Both the position numbers and the translations under genes were made by a program. From assembly GCF_004379255.2 (NCBI RefSeq), contig NC_056040.1:35389779-35453778 (forward strand): a stretch of DNA of 64,000 nt. Direction: 5' to 3'. The DNA comes from Salvia splendens (lineage: Eukaryota; Streptophyta; Magnoliopsida; Lamiales; Lamiaceae). The notes beneath the pieces are model-generated. The model ran no database searches. It worked only from the letters and a program-made list of their open reading frames with translations, and had not been told where the DNA came from. Within the stretch, counting starts at the first letter, position 1. Each line of letters starts with the position of its first letter. This document shows, in pieces, positions 33,569 through 44,178 of the stretch.

Positions 33569-33954
33569 ATGGTGAAGTCCGGTGGTGAGCTGCCAGAGGG
33601 GGAAGCCGCGGCCTTGATACACACGATGCAGCCCCTTTCCTCGCCGGAATGGAAGTTTCGTTCGATTGCATGGCCCAAAACCAAAAGGGTTGGCACTCCC
33701 CACCCGGAGAAAGCTCGACAAGCCGTCAAACGAGCCGGTCTTGAATCTGGTTCGGAGGTGAGTCGGGCTAGGAAGAAGATGGTGTTCGAAATGGCTGATG
33801 GACTCGTCGGCAAACTCCATGGTGAAGGGAGGGGGTCGCCGGATGTTAAGCAAGCTCTTATTGGGGAGATGTTTAGGTCCTTAGCTCAAATGGCAAAGGA
33901 TGAGAAAGCTTCGACAAAAGATTTGGAAGGTCTTGATGGTAAGGGGATGGCCGG
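33569..33954 (+). pseudogene. LINE B ORF1, 5' part
   Basis: ATG at 33569 (MVKSGGELPEGEAAAL). Open to the LINE C insertion: KTKRVGTPHPEKARQAVKR, SRARKKMVFEMADGLVGK, FRSLAQMAKDEK and a segment ending LDGKGMA. It encodes about 129 residues of the B-type N-terminal region with its Lys/Arg-rich helix. The coding sequence resumes at 55018. Confidence 0.8.
33936..33954. repeat. Target site duplication of LINE C (left)
   Basis: ATGGTAAGGGGATGGCCGG, 19 bp in LINE B ORF1, repeated exactly at 54999-55017. Confidence 0.9.
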
Positions 33955-34237
33955 GACGCATGGATCTCGCTTATGGAGAGGTGTATAAGCTCGTGCTGGG
34001 AATTCGTACTTGTATGCCTTTAGAGAGAGACGCTCTTTCTTCTCTCTAACAATCCCCTCACCCTAACTCCCGCCGCTGTCCCGGATTGTCTTGCCGGAAT
34101 TTCAACCCCGCCACCTCACTCTTCAACACCGTCGACCACCTACATCCCTCCTACATCCCTTCGCTCCCCCCCATGATGACTTTGCTGCCTCCCTCCCACT
34201 CATCATCGACGCGAGTCGAGCTTTTGGTATCATCTCC

Positions 34238-35315
34238 ATGCCGGACCATCCTCCGGACCCCGAGCCGGACTTCGAGGCACCCCAGCTAATCACGGACCAG
34301 CAAATGATCTTCCTGTCGGGGGAGGACTCCCTCCCTAAATTGCCGAGCTTGAAGATGAAACTCGAAGCCTCTAAACCCCGGGGTAAAGGCCGGATGTGCA
34401 CACCGGCTCCACCCGCTAAATGAGATGGACGTAAAAGGTTCATTCTATCACCCCTCCCGGAAGATAAGCAGCTCCGAAAGAAGCTTTCCTTTGGAGAAGA
34501 GGCTAGCTCCGACCCCAAGAACCCAAACGGTAAGGTGGATCCCTCTCCGGTCATGCCAAACCTTGATAATAAAGGGGATCTCAACGTTCGTATGGCTGAC
34601 GACCTTGCCGGACAAGGAGAGGATACGCCATCGCCGGATTCCGACCAGACCCCCGACGGAGTCTCCACACCCGTCGGCCAAGGTGATGCTCAGCCCCCAC
34701 GACCAACACAAACGGACAAGACACTCCCATGTGATGCCCACATGTCCTTGGATGGAGAGAAAGTCAAATTACCTCAAATGGATACAAGTACAAAACCACT
34801 TTTAGAAAGAGACTTGGTCCCTTTCCAACCCACCCACTCACGTGAGGACTTGACCGTTGCACATCCCTTGCAGCCAACACACGACAACCTCATGCTCATT
34901 GCTTCCTTGGATGCGGCGGAGTCGATGGATCTCATGGCGGCACAACCTCTCCTCGCCGGAAAACAGCCGGAGGTGGCCTACTCGGCGGGGGACCCTCAAC
35001 CCCTCCTCATTTCGCCAAATGAACAAGTCTCGGACGTCTTGATGATTACCTACAATCCACCCATCGATGATTTCCCTCCTCTTGAGCGTGGGAGAACCCG
35101 GAAGCTTCGAAACAACTTCGAAGCCGGCCAGTCAAGTACCGGGGAGGTTCGGACAAAGGCTCGGGCAAATAGCGCCGACCTTGGGGTAACTAGAACCAAC
35201 ACTTTGGTGGGATCGACGATTGGAGCCAATACCCTGAGTGTCAACGGGAACATGCTACGAGGCCAACAAGATGGGGCCGAGAGCGAGACCCCGCCCAAAG
35301 AAGGAGGTGCATGGA
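34238..35315 (+). pseudogene. LINE C ORF1, part before the Athila insertion
   Basis: ATG at 34238 (MPDHPPDPEPDFEA), as in LINE A. One stop at 34421-34423 lies just before GRKRFILSPLPEDKQLRKK; otherwise the frame is open to 35315. Family motifs: VKLPQMDTSTKPLLERDL, SMDLMAAQPLL and IDDFPPLERGRTRKLR. The Athila duplication (ATGGA) preserves the frame into 49142. The region is Pro/Ser/Thr-rich and looks disordered. Confidence 0.85.
35311..35315. repeat. Athila target site duplication (left)
   Basis: ATGGA, matched by 49137-49141. Five bases is the usual duplication for Ty3/gypsy elements. Confidence 0.85.
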
Positions 35316-36881
35316 TGAAGTTGAGTTGGGCCTGCTTCTCGACTCTAATGTCGAATGACTAGACTCAGGAGTAAGCAAGTGTGCACATATGAGAATTAAT
35401 GCAAGGCTCGGTCCAGACACAACGCTCCTTAAATCCACTGGATCACTGGGTCCAGGAACTCAAGAGAACTACAGTGTTTTTGTCGTTGGACACACTCGAC
35501 TCCCCTTCAAAAAAATAAATCCCTCAACCTGAATACTATGAATTAGTATAGGGAAGTGGGGTCGATCCCACAGAGATGGATTCGCAGGGTAGTGCTAAGA
35601 GCCTATGGAAACAAACGGCTGCTGCCACGCAAAGGGGTTGAGATTTTAACTACCACTAGATCTAGGCAAGAAATGTAAACGCTAGACCTAGGATACAGAA
35701 AACTTACTCGAATCAGACATCAAATCCGGAAGACACAATCACTTCCTTGACTGAGTAAATAACTAACTGATTGAGACTAGGCAGAAAGAATAAAACAGCG
35801 GGGAACATGATTCCAAATATAGCAAGTACGGTAAAAAGCTGCAGATAACAGATCAGCTCCAGCTAGCTTCGCATGCAAAGTTCCTAACAGATTCAGAAAC
35901 GCAAATGCAGAAAACAGAGCATACTCCCAGATTCGAACAGAATATAGAAATTGAGATGCCGGAAACTTGCTACGAATCGGAAATAAACCAGATCTACGTA
36001 AACTAGGCGGAATGAAATGAAAACACGTAAGCTAGGCATGAAATTTAAACACTCCTGCTCAGAATCACGTCGGACGCTTAATCCACTCCGGATCCAAGCA
36101 ATCCAAACTCAACAATCAACTAAATCAACTCCATAACTCCGATTCTAACAGATCTGCTCCGATCACCGCCAAATTCAATCAATCAAGAACAATCTGCAAA
36201 CAAATCACAAACTCCAGCAAAACCCAACCTCCGATTCATCGAAAAACAGAACCATTCTTCAGATCCAAATGAAAAATATCAGCAAATAATCAGAAACCAA
36301 CTGCGAAAAAAATAAACAACTCCGACAATCCAACTCGAAATCAAGCGAACTCAACCAGCAAACCAGAAATGAACACAATAGACATAAGCGAGAGTAAAAT
36401 CTGGAATAAAACAGGAAATATTGGTTAACAAAAGAAAACCGAGCTTCGAACAGCGAAGCTCGGCGGAATCAGTGTAAATAGCAACGGAAATGTAAATTGT
36501 TTCTTCGCCCTTGAACTAGGACGGTGTTACAACCCTCGAACCACTCTCGGAAAGCTAAAACGTCGAGCAAGGGGTTGTTAGTGAGGCCTCCACCCGAGAA
36601 GGTCCCTCCAGCCTGCATGCTTCTCCCTTTTATAGATGCGGACATAGCCTTCTAGAGTTTCGTAAAAATCCCTATTCTACCCTTCAACTCCGAGGCTTCC
36701 TCCGTCTAGCAATTTTCTTCCAATTGTTCACCCTTTCGCCAGTTTCCTAGGACCATGCAAGCGTCCTCTTCTTTTCCTGGATCTGGCGAAAAACTTCACA
36801 TACCTGACTTAATTCAATGCGTTAGACCCAGTAATTTCATGAAATGAACCCCTAGACCGATGCATGAAATTAGCCTTATCA
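35316..36881 (-). repeat. Athila 3' LTR (1566 bp)
   Basis: Matches the right LTR along its whole length, but lacks 66 bp present at about 48752-48817 (deletion point about 36559). It contains no ORF. Promoter and polyadenylation signals are expected in LTRs, but I could not place them with confidence. Confidence 0.92.
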
Positions 36882-38129
36882 AACTGCTCACACTTAAACC
36901 ATGCTTGTCCTCAAGTATGAAAGACAAGAAAATAGGAATAAGGCGAATTTCAATGCATGGTTACCAAGTAAAACTTTAAAAAAATGAAAACAAAACAAAC
37001 TCCTAGACCTAAGCAACTACGGACTTAGAAAAGAAAATAACACAAAGAACAGAAACACAACAAAACAAACAAGCATGAACTAGTTTCGAATTTTTAAGCT
37101 ACTATCCCCACAAGTTTAAGTTCAATCTGATCGATTACAGTCTTCAAATCTTTCCCCTTCCTTCGTCTGCCTAAACGGTCTGTCAGTTAGTCAAGATAGC
37201 CTATTGATTTCCCATCTCTTAGGTTCGCTCGATCACTCATTCCTCACCAGGGATGTTAGGATCAAAAACGCTCCAAAGTTAGAGTTATACCACTGATGCG
37301 TCGGGTTATGAGAGTTTTCTCCCTATTCTTCCTCCTTTCCTATGAATTTCCCTGGGCCAGGCTACGATTTTTTTTTTCTCTTCCTCATTTTTCTGTATTA
37401 CAACCCCTTTCCCCTGGACTTCGTCCAGCTTTTTTTTTTTTTTTTTTTTTTCCTGGACTTCGTTCAGCTTATTCCTCCTTAACCCATTTTTTTCTCCTTC
37501 ATACTCTACTCCCTAAGCATCAAGTGATAGCCCATTGTTTCATGTTAGCTCTAAAAGTGTTTAGGCTTATAACTCTCTTTATAGTAGGGCTATACAGCTA
37601 GCTTATCTAAGGCGTTTTCCATCGTCCTAACTTCATTCAGATCGCATTCGGCTTATTAAGGAAGAAAGTGTCAAAGTTGATCTGCTTTCTCTCTTCAATC
37701 ACTCTTACTAAGGGGATCTTGCCTTATTATCTAGCTAGCTCATGCGAAGCACACATCCTAAGACACAAAAACAATACTTACTCCCCCCCCTCCCGCTTCA
37801 CTCAAGCTTGTCCCCAAGCCATCGTAGTGAAGGGGGGAAAAGGGAAGTACTAACAGCAGACTGATAAAGCAAACAACAACAAACACAAATACATAGCAAA
37901 ACTTCTCACACTTAGACCGAGCATCGGGCTAAGTGGGAGAAGGCGCAACAAACAAACTAAGGCATGCAAAAAAAACAAAACACCCCCTTCTCACACTTAG
38001 ACCAAAAGTTGGGCTAAGTGTAAGAAAGGCAACACATATGTACAATTACAGAGCATGCTGGCATAAAAGAACACAAACAAAATGGAAAATAAAATATAAA
38101 AAAAAAGGTTACTTGGCTCCGTGGGGGGT
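36882..38129 (-). other. Athila non-coding region between extra ORF and 3' LTR
   Basis: About 1.25 kb without a credible gene. It holds a 22-nt T run (37430-37451) between two near-copies of CCTGGACTTCGTCCAGC (37413-37429 and 37453-37469). It also holds two similar hairpins with 13-nt arms (37903-37915 with 37929-37941; 37988-38000 with 38014-38026). No clear polypurine tract was seen next to the LTR at 36882. Confidence 0.7.
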
Positions 38130-40756
38130 TCAATTCGGGGTCTGGCCCCCGCGAGGGCCAGACTTTGGTGGCGCTGTCTGGTGGGTCACCTTAGCTTTCT
38201 TTCTGGCTGGCAACTCCGGCTTCTCTTGTCGTTCTTCTGTCGGGCGGGGTACGGTTGTCTTCAATATCACGGGCCAAGAGGGAGATGGAGTAGTCTGGGG
38301 CCTCGGGGCATGCGGTGGCTTCTGCGCAGTCAGACTTCCTTGACCTGGCGTTGTAGAATCGCCGCTAGGCTTCGGAAGTTCCTTCGGTGTCTCTGGGAAC
38401 CTTGCTCTAAGCCACTTTGTCATTGCCATCATCAACTCAACACCTTCCGTCATCTTTTCAGTACATCTGGTCGATGTCGCCACAAGATCAGACATGCGCC
38501 CCTTGAGGGTCACCATTTCCTCCCTAACCTTCCGAACTTCTACTCTTATTTCTTCCATCTCCGTTCGTACTCCGGCGACTTCCTTCCTCACTTTCTCAGC
38601 CTCACTACTATCCTTCCCTTTACCCCGCAGGGACACAATTTCATTCCGAACCATCTTCATTTCTGACCTCATCCAACCAACCTCCTTTCGCACTTCCTCT
38701 ACTTCTATCCTGGCTCCTGCTTCCAAACCAGTAGTATTCTTTACTTCCACCACATCGGATTCCTGTTTCACCTGAGTCTCTGACTGCCCAACCTCGTAAA
38801 AGCATACTTCCCTTCCGCGTGCGATCAGCAACCCTTTATTGAAAAAATAATCCATGTTAAAAACCTCAGGGGGCGAACATGTCTTTACCTCTCGGCATGC
38901 CTTATGGATCTTCATGATCACATTTCTCTGCAGATAAGCTCCGAGCAAGTGGCACGTGTATAGGTGCCGGGAAGGATTTGCAGTCACTTGATGGCAGGCT
39001 TGGGCTATCCAGTAGCCCAAGTGAACTCTTACCCCCGTAGCCATGCACCATGTGAAGTACAGATCGGCGGTAGTCAGAGCGTTGTTGGCTGTGCCCATTA
39101 AATTGTAACTAATAAAAGTCTGGGCAAACCTCAGGACCCTATTTTCGATGTGGTGTGCCTTCGAAAAGCTTGTTAAACTGACCCACCCTCGGGTGAGTCA
39201 AGAACTCCCATGCGCTTTGCGCTTTGAATCCCGGCGTCATTTTCGGGGGACCAATCATCCTCTCGCTCCACAGGCCTTCATCGTCCTCCGTTCGCGTCTG
39301 CAAACCCATCCGCAAGGTCCATTCCCGGATGCTCATCGTATGTTCCTCACTGAAAAGTCTGAAATTAATGGAGTCGGCATCCAAATCGGTAGTGGACTTA
39401 AATCGGAAGGTGGAAAAGAATTCTCGGGCCAGGTCAATCGGAACCTCGGTAGTACTGTGCTTGAGCAACCAATCGAAGCCTATTGGGTCGATATAAGTCC
39501 GGAATTCATCGTTGCAAGCAATCGTTTTGAGCTCCGATGAGCTATACATCTTTCCGGACTTAGCGACCTTCCCCTCAGTACTCTTCTCCTTATAAATGGC
39601 CGTGCGCTTTGGGTCGTCAAACGTCCTCATTTCATCTAGCAAGTTGTTTGTTATCCACACTTCGGTTGGCTCAAAGTTGAATTCCTCTCCTTGTTTCTCT
39701 TCCGAGTCGCTAGACTCAGAAGGGCTCTCGGTTTCTGCGGCATATGGCACCTTAGCTGCCGGCGGAAGCGTGGATTCAGTAGAGTTCCCTCTCGCCTTCT
39801 TGGTCGAGGAAGGAGCAATTTGTTTCCCCTTCCTTTTCTTCTCAGCCGCTTGGAGACGTTTCTCCTCATCACTCTCCCCCCTGCCAGGTCTGGGAGAGTT
39901 CACCTGTTCGGAAGCTGCGGTCTCTGGACCCAGCAATTCTTCCTCCGTCGGCTCTACAGTTTCATCAATCTCATCAATGAGGCTCCGGCGAGCCCGCCTC
40001 CTAGCACCTCTGGGGTTGACCGGCGAGTCGGTCTCCTCTGGGATCTCGATCAGATCCACAATCAACTTCACCCCGGTGTCAGCGGGTTCCTGGCTAATTT
40101 CAGAATCGAGGGCTTCTCCCTCCTTGGACAACAATGGGGTTGCCCCCGAGATGTAAACAGGGGTCTCTACCCCCTCAAATCCTTCTCCGACGTGGGCCTC
40201 AGTACCCACCGGTTTCTCAGGGGTATCCCCCTCCACATTTTGTTCAGAATTTAGGGCCTCGTCGCCCCCACCTTCACCAACTATAGGGGCTTCCCCCCCC
40301 ACAGATTCTTCCAAAACAGGGGTTTCCCCCTCAGTCAGAGTCTAATCTTGGTTCGCACATAGCCAACAATTCCAACCCTGTGACCAAATCTGAGTCGCAT
40401 TCACGATTCCCTGCGGTGGTTGGTTCCGGGCTAGGGGTCGTGGATTCTTGAATGTCCTCCGGTTGTGTGGTGGTCTCCGGAGCAACTGTCTCCTCTGGTA
40501 CGGCAGTGGGTTCCGGAATGGCGATGGCTTCTTGAACGGTTTCGGGTTCGGCGACGGGTTCTGAGACGGTCTCCGGTTGTGGTACACTAGAAGACGGAGC
40601 AGCTTGTACGGATTTACCCATTGCGGTTGCAAACATGGCGAATACCTCCATCGCCTTCTCCGCACCCCCAAATTTCTGGAATAGCTCGGCCATAAACGCC
40701 GCCGCCCCAGAGTCGGCGGACCCTGAGGTGCTTCCGGTTCCTTGTTTGTTTTCCAT
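38130..40756 (-). pseudogene. Athila extra ORF after pol, two frameshifts
   Basis: ATG at 40756 (MENKQGTGSTSG). Three adjoining frames: 40756-40331, about 40340-39139 and about 39145-38130, with a single shift near 40330 and another near 39145-39155. The N-terminus is Glu/Pro/Thr-rich. The middle has IDPIGFDWLLKHSTTEVPID and a segment typical of the plant Athila ORF family (named for PF03078-type proteins; from memory). The C-terminal third is a strong coiled coil with heptads (EVEEVRKEVGWMRSEMK, EKVRKEVAGVRTEMEEIRVE), then a basic Pro-rich tail. I see no signal peptide and no clear membrane segment, so an envelope role is not supported here. Confidence 0.75.
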
Positions 40757-41357
40757 GGATGTTGTTTTGGGGAATTTTTGTAAAGAATTTGGGGCGGAAT
40801 TAGCAAATTAGGGTTAGAGAGAGTAAAAGGGGAGAGGAAATTGGGGATTTTTGTGTTTGTGAATATTGGAGAGAGAATAGGTAACGAGAAATAAAAAGGC
40901 AAAACGATTATAGTGTAGGCATGAGAGAGGACGTTTTGGCAGGCGGTTGCAGGTGATGACGCTTGCAACCGTACGCCTCCCCATAAAGTGCCTTTTGAAA
41001 TCCGAACCGGTGCCAACTTCCTCCAAAATTTTTACTCCACAACTCTTTACCCTTGTGAATTCCTTCTGCAAAATCACACTTAGAGAAAAACATTAAACTA
41101 AAAATTGAAATGCCAGACTCCCCGGGTCTAGGGTATGACAGTATCAAAAACATTCCTTAAGGAGTCTGGTATTTCGAAAATATTTTTGGAAGATTATTTT
41201 TTTCTGATTTGTTTGGGTTTTTCATGATTTAAAGAAGGCGATTGAATATTTACAATTTATGTTCAAGTGTTCTCAAGATTCCCTAGGTCAGGTCATGCTA
41301 AAACTTCTTGGATGCTGGACCTAGGAAATTTCTAAGAACACTCACTTCCCAGATCTA
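40757..41357 (-). other. Athila spacer between integrase and extra ORF
   Basis: About 600 bp that hold no convincing ORF in the element's sense. It may carry a splice acceptor for the downstream ORF, as proposed for other retrotransposons with a third ORF, but none was assigned. Confidence 0.55.
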
Positions 41358-42524
41358 TTAGGCGATATCATGGAGTGCGCGTAGTGGCATTTCGTCCACT
41401 ACACACATCTCCGAGCTATCCCTAAATACCTTTACCCTATGACTGTTAACAAGAAAAGGAGTAGAGTTTGAAGAACTTCCCTGGATTTCTACAGCTCCAT
41501 TTGCACGCAGACTCACAACAGTGTATGGCCCAATCCATTTGGACTTTAACTTACCAGGCATTAGCTTGAGCCGGGATTGGAATAGAAGAACCTTCTGCCC
41601 GACTTGCAATTCCTTGACCCGGAGGTTCTTGTCATGCCAGAGTCTCGTTTTCTCTTTGTACCACATCGCCGATTCATATTACTCCAGCCTTAGCTCCTCC
41701 AACTCCTGCAGCTGCAATTTCCTCTCTTCCTCGCAGGATTCGGGTCTCATGTTTATCTCCTTGACCGCCCAATATGCTCGGTGTTCTACTCCCACGGGCA
41801 AGTGACACATTTTGCCGAACACAAGCCTATATGGTGACATCCCAATAGGCGTCTTGTATGCCGTCCGGTAAGCCCATAGTGCGTCTCCAAGCCTCTTACT
41901 CCAGTCTTTCCTGGACGGATTAACCGTCTTTTCCAATATCGCCTTTATTTCTCTGTTGGATATTTCCGCCTGGCCGTTGGATTGAGGATGATAAGGTGTA
42001 GACAGTCTGTGGTGGACACCATATTTTCTCATCAGAGCTTCAATAGTCCGGTTGCGGAAGTGCATCCCATTGTCAGATATTATAGCTCTGGGCACTCCGT
42101 ACCTGTTGAAAATGTTAGCTCTAAGAAACTTTGCTACCTCCTTAGCTTCACACGAGGTGGTTGCTTTTGCCTCTATCCACTTTGACACATAATCCACTGC
42201 CACAAGTATGTAAGTGTTCCCGTATGAAGATGGAAATGGACCCATGAAGTCCATCCCCCAAACATCGAAGATCTCACACACAATCACTGGAACTTGCGGC
42301 ATCTCATCCCTCCTGGATATTCCCCCGGTCTGTTGACACCTCTCACAATTCTGACAAAACTCGAACGCATCCCTATGCAATGTAGGCCAGTAAAAACCAC
42401 TGTCTAACACCTTCCTTGCGGTCTTCCTAGGTCCAAAGTGACCTCCACAAGCTAGGGCATGGCAATGATTCAGCACATCCCTCTGTTCCCACTCCGGGAT
42501 ACACCTCCGGATTACTTGGTCGGC
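41358..42524 (-). pseudogene. Athila integrase
   Basis: Integrase joins element cDNA to host DNA. An N-terminal HHCC zinc finger is visible ([21 protein letters not shown]), then the DDE core: [12 protein letters not shown] (first Asp), ISDNGMHF (second Asp) and [12 protein letters not shown] (Glu), followed by [20 protein letters not shown]. The C-terminal part (41675-41358) has LQVGQKVLLFQSRLK and KWIGPYTVV. It is continuous in frame with RT-RNase H but separated by a stop at 42525-42527, and a second stop at 41676-41678 cuts the core from the C-terminus. Confidence 0.9.
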
Positions 42525-44162
42525 TCACATTCGCCACAAATACGGGTCATCCCAGAAATAGTACTTGGCCTCGCTCTTCAATTTCATCTTCTGGGCCCGG
42601 GAGATTACTTGCGAACTGGGCACTTCTCCAGTGACTAAGTAATTCACCAGGTCTGCGAACCATGGCTCAGCGTTTTGATGGCATTTCCCTTTTTCGGCAT
42701 CCCCTGGACCTGTTAACTCCATAACCTCCTCCCAGCTGATAGGTCGAGGAATGTTTTTCACGTAGTACAAATGTTCCTCAGGGAATGCGTCCGGTATTGC
42801 TTCCTCGGTCTCCCCTTGAAATATCCTGCTCAGATGATCGGCTACTTTATTTTCAGTTCCCTTTTTATCTCTAACTTCCCAATCGAATTCTTGCAAAAGC
42901 AACACCCAACGGATTAATCTCGGCTTGGATTCTTTCTTCGCCAGCAAGTACTTTATTGCAGCGTGATCAGTGAAGACTATCACCCTCGACCCAAGCAAAT
43001 ATGGTCGGAATTTTTCAAAAGAGTACACGACTGCCAACATTTCCTTCTCCGTGGTGTCATAGTTTTTCTGGGCCTGGTTGAGCGTTTTTGATGCATAGAA
43101 AATTACGTAACTTTTTCCGTCAACTCTTTGACCTAGCACCGCCCCTACTGCATAGTCACTCGCGTCGCACATTATTTCAAATGGCAAACTCCAATCGGGT
43201 GCTCGGATAATGGGAGCCGATACTAGTCTATCTTTCAGTAGTTGAAAAGCCTTTATGCACTCCTCATTGAAAACAAACTCAACATCATTGTGCAGCAAAT
43301 GAGTGAGTGGCTGAGCGATCTTCGCAAAATCCTTTATGAATCTTCTATAAAATCCTGCGTGCCCTAGGAATCCTCTTACCTCCTTCTGGTTCGTCGGGTA
43401 AGGCAGTTTTGATATCACCTCAATCTTTGCCTGGTCTACCTGTATACCTTTTTCCGAGACTACGTGTCCTAGGACAATTCCCTCAGGGACCATAAAGTGG
43501 CATTTCTCGAAGTTCAAAACTAAATGTTTTTCCTGGCACCTTCTCAATACTCTATCCAAACTAGCCAAACATGAGGCAAATGAATTCCCGTACACAGTGA
43601 AGTCGTCCATAAAAATCTCGATGCAGTCCTCCAAAAGATCCGAGAAGATACTCATCATACACCGCTGAAAAGTGCCTGGCGCATTGCACAGGCCAAACGG
43701 TATCCTCCTGTAAGCATACGTGCCGAAAGGACACCTGAAAGTTGTCTTCTCCTGGTCCTCGGGATCCACATAGATTTGAAAATACCCACTATACCCATCT
43801 AGGAAACAGAAATATTGCTTGCCCGCCAGCCTTTCCAGCATCTGGTCAATGAAAGGTAGAGGGAAATGGTCTTTCTTGGTCGCTTCATTTAACTTCCTAT
43901 AATCGATGCACATCTTCCACCCAGTGACTAGTCTGGTGGGCACCAATTCATTCTTGTCGTTCTTGACCACCTGTATTCCTGACTTCTTGGGTACCATATG
44001 GACTGGACTCACCCATTCACTGTCTGGTATGGAATAAATGATTCCTAGGGAGAGTAGTTTCAATACTTCCTTCAGCACTTCCTCCCTCATGTTAGGATTC
44101 AATTTGCGTTGAGAATCTCTGCAGGCTTTTGCTCCTTCCTCCAAACGGTGTGATGCATGCAC
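42525..44162 (-). pseudogene. Athila reverse transcriptase and RNase H
   Basis: One open frame of 545 residues. [65 protein letters not shown] and the catalytic [10 protein letters not shown] (FMDD at 43613-43602). RNase [34 protein letters not shown] and [15 protein letters not shown], then [16 protein letters not shown]. All catalytic residues I can identify are present, so the domain itself looks whole. It is separated from gag-protease by a frame break at 44162-44200 and from integrase by a stop. Confidence 0.92.
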
Positions 44163-44178
44163 AAATCTGGACTAATTC

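Noticed and set aside
37296..37601. An open frame rich in Phe and Leu on the plus strand
   Set aside because: It crosses the 22-nt T run in the non-coding part of Athila, antisense to the element; low complexity explains it.
39596..40254. Plus-strand open frames of ~187 codons, opposite the Athila third ORF
   Set aside because: They mirror the biased composition of the real minus-strand ORF and have no recognisable domain.
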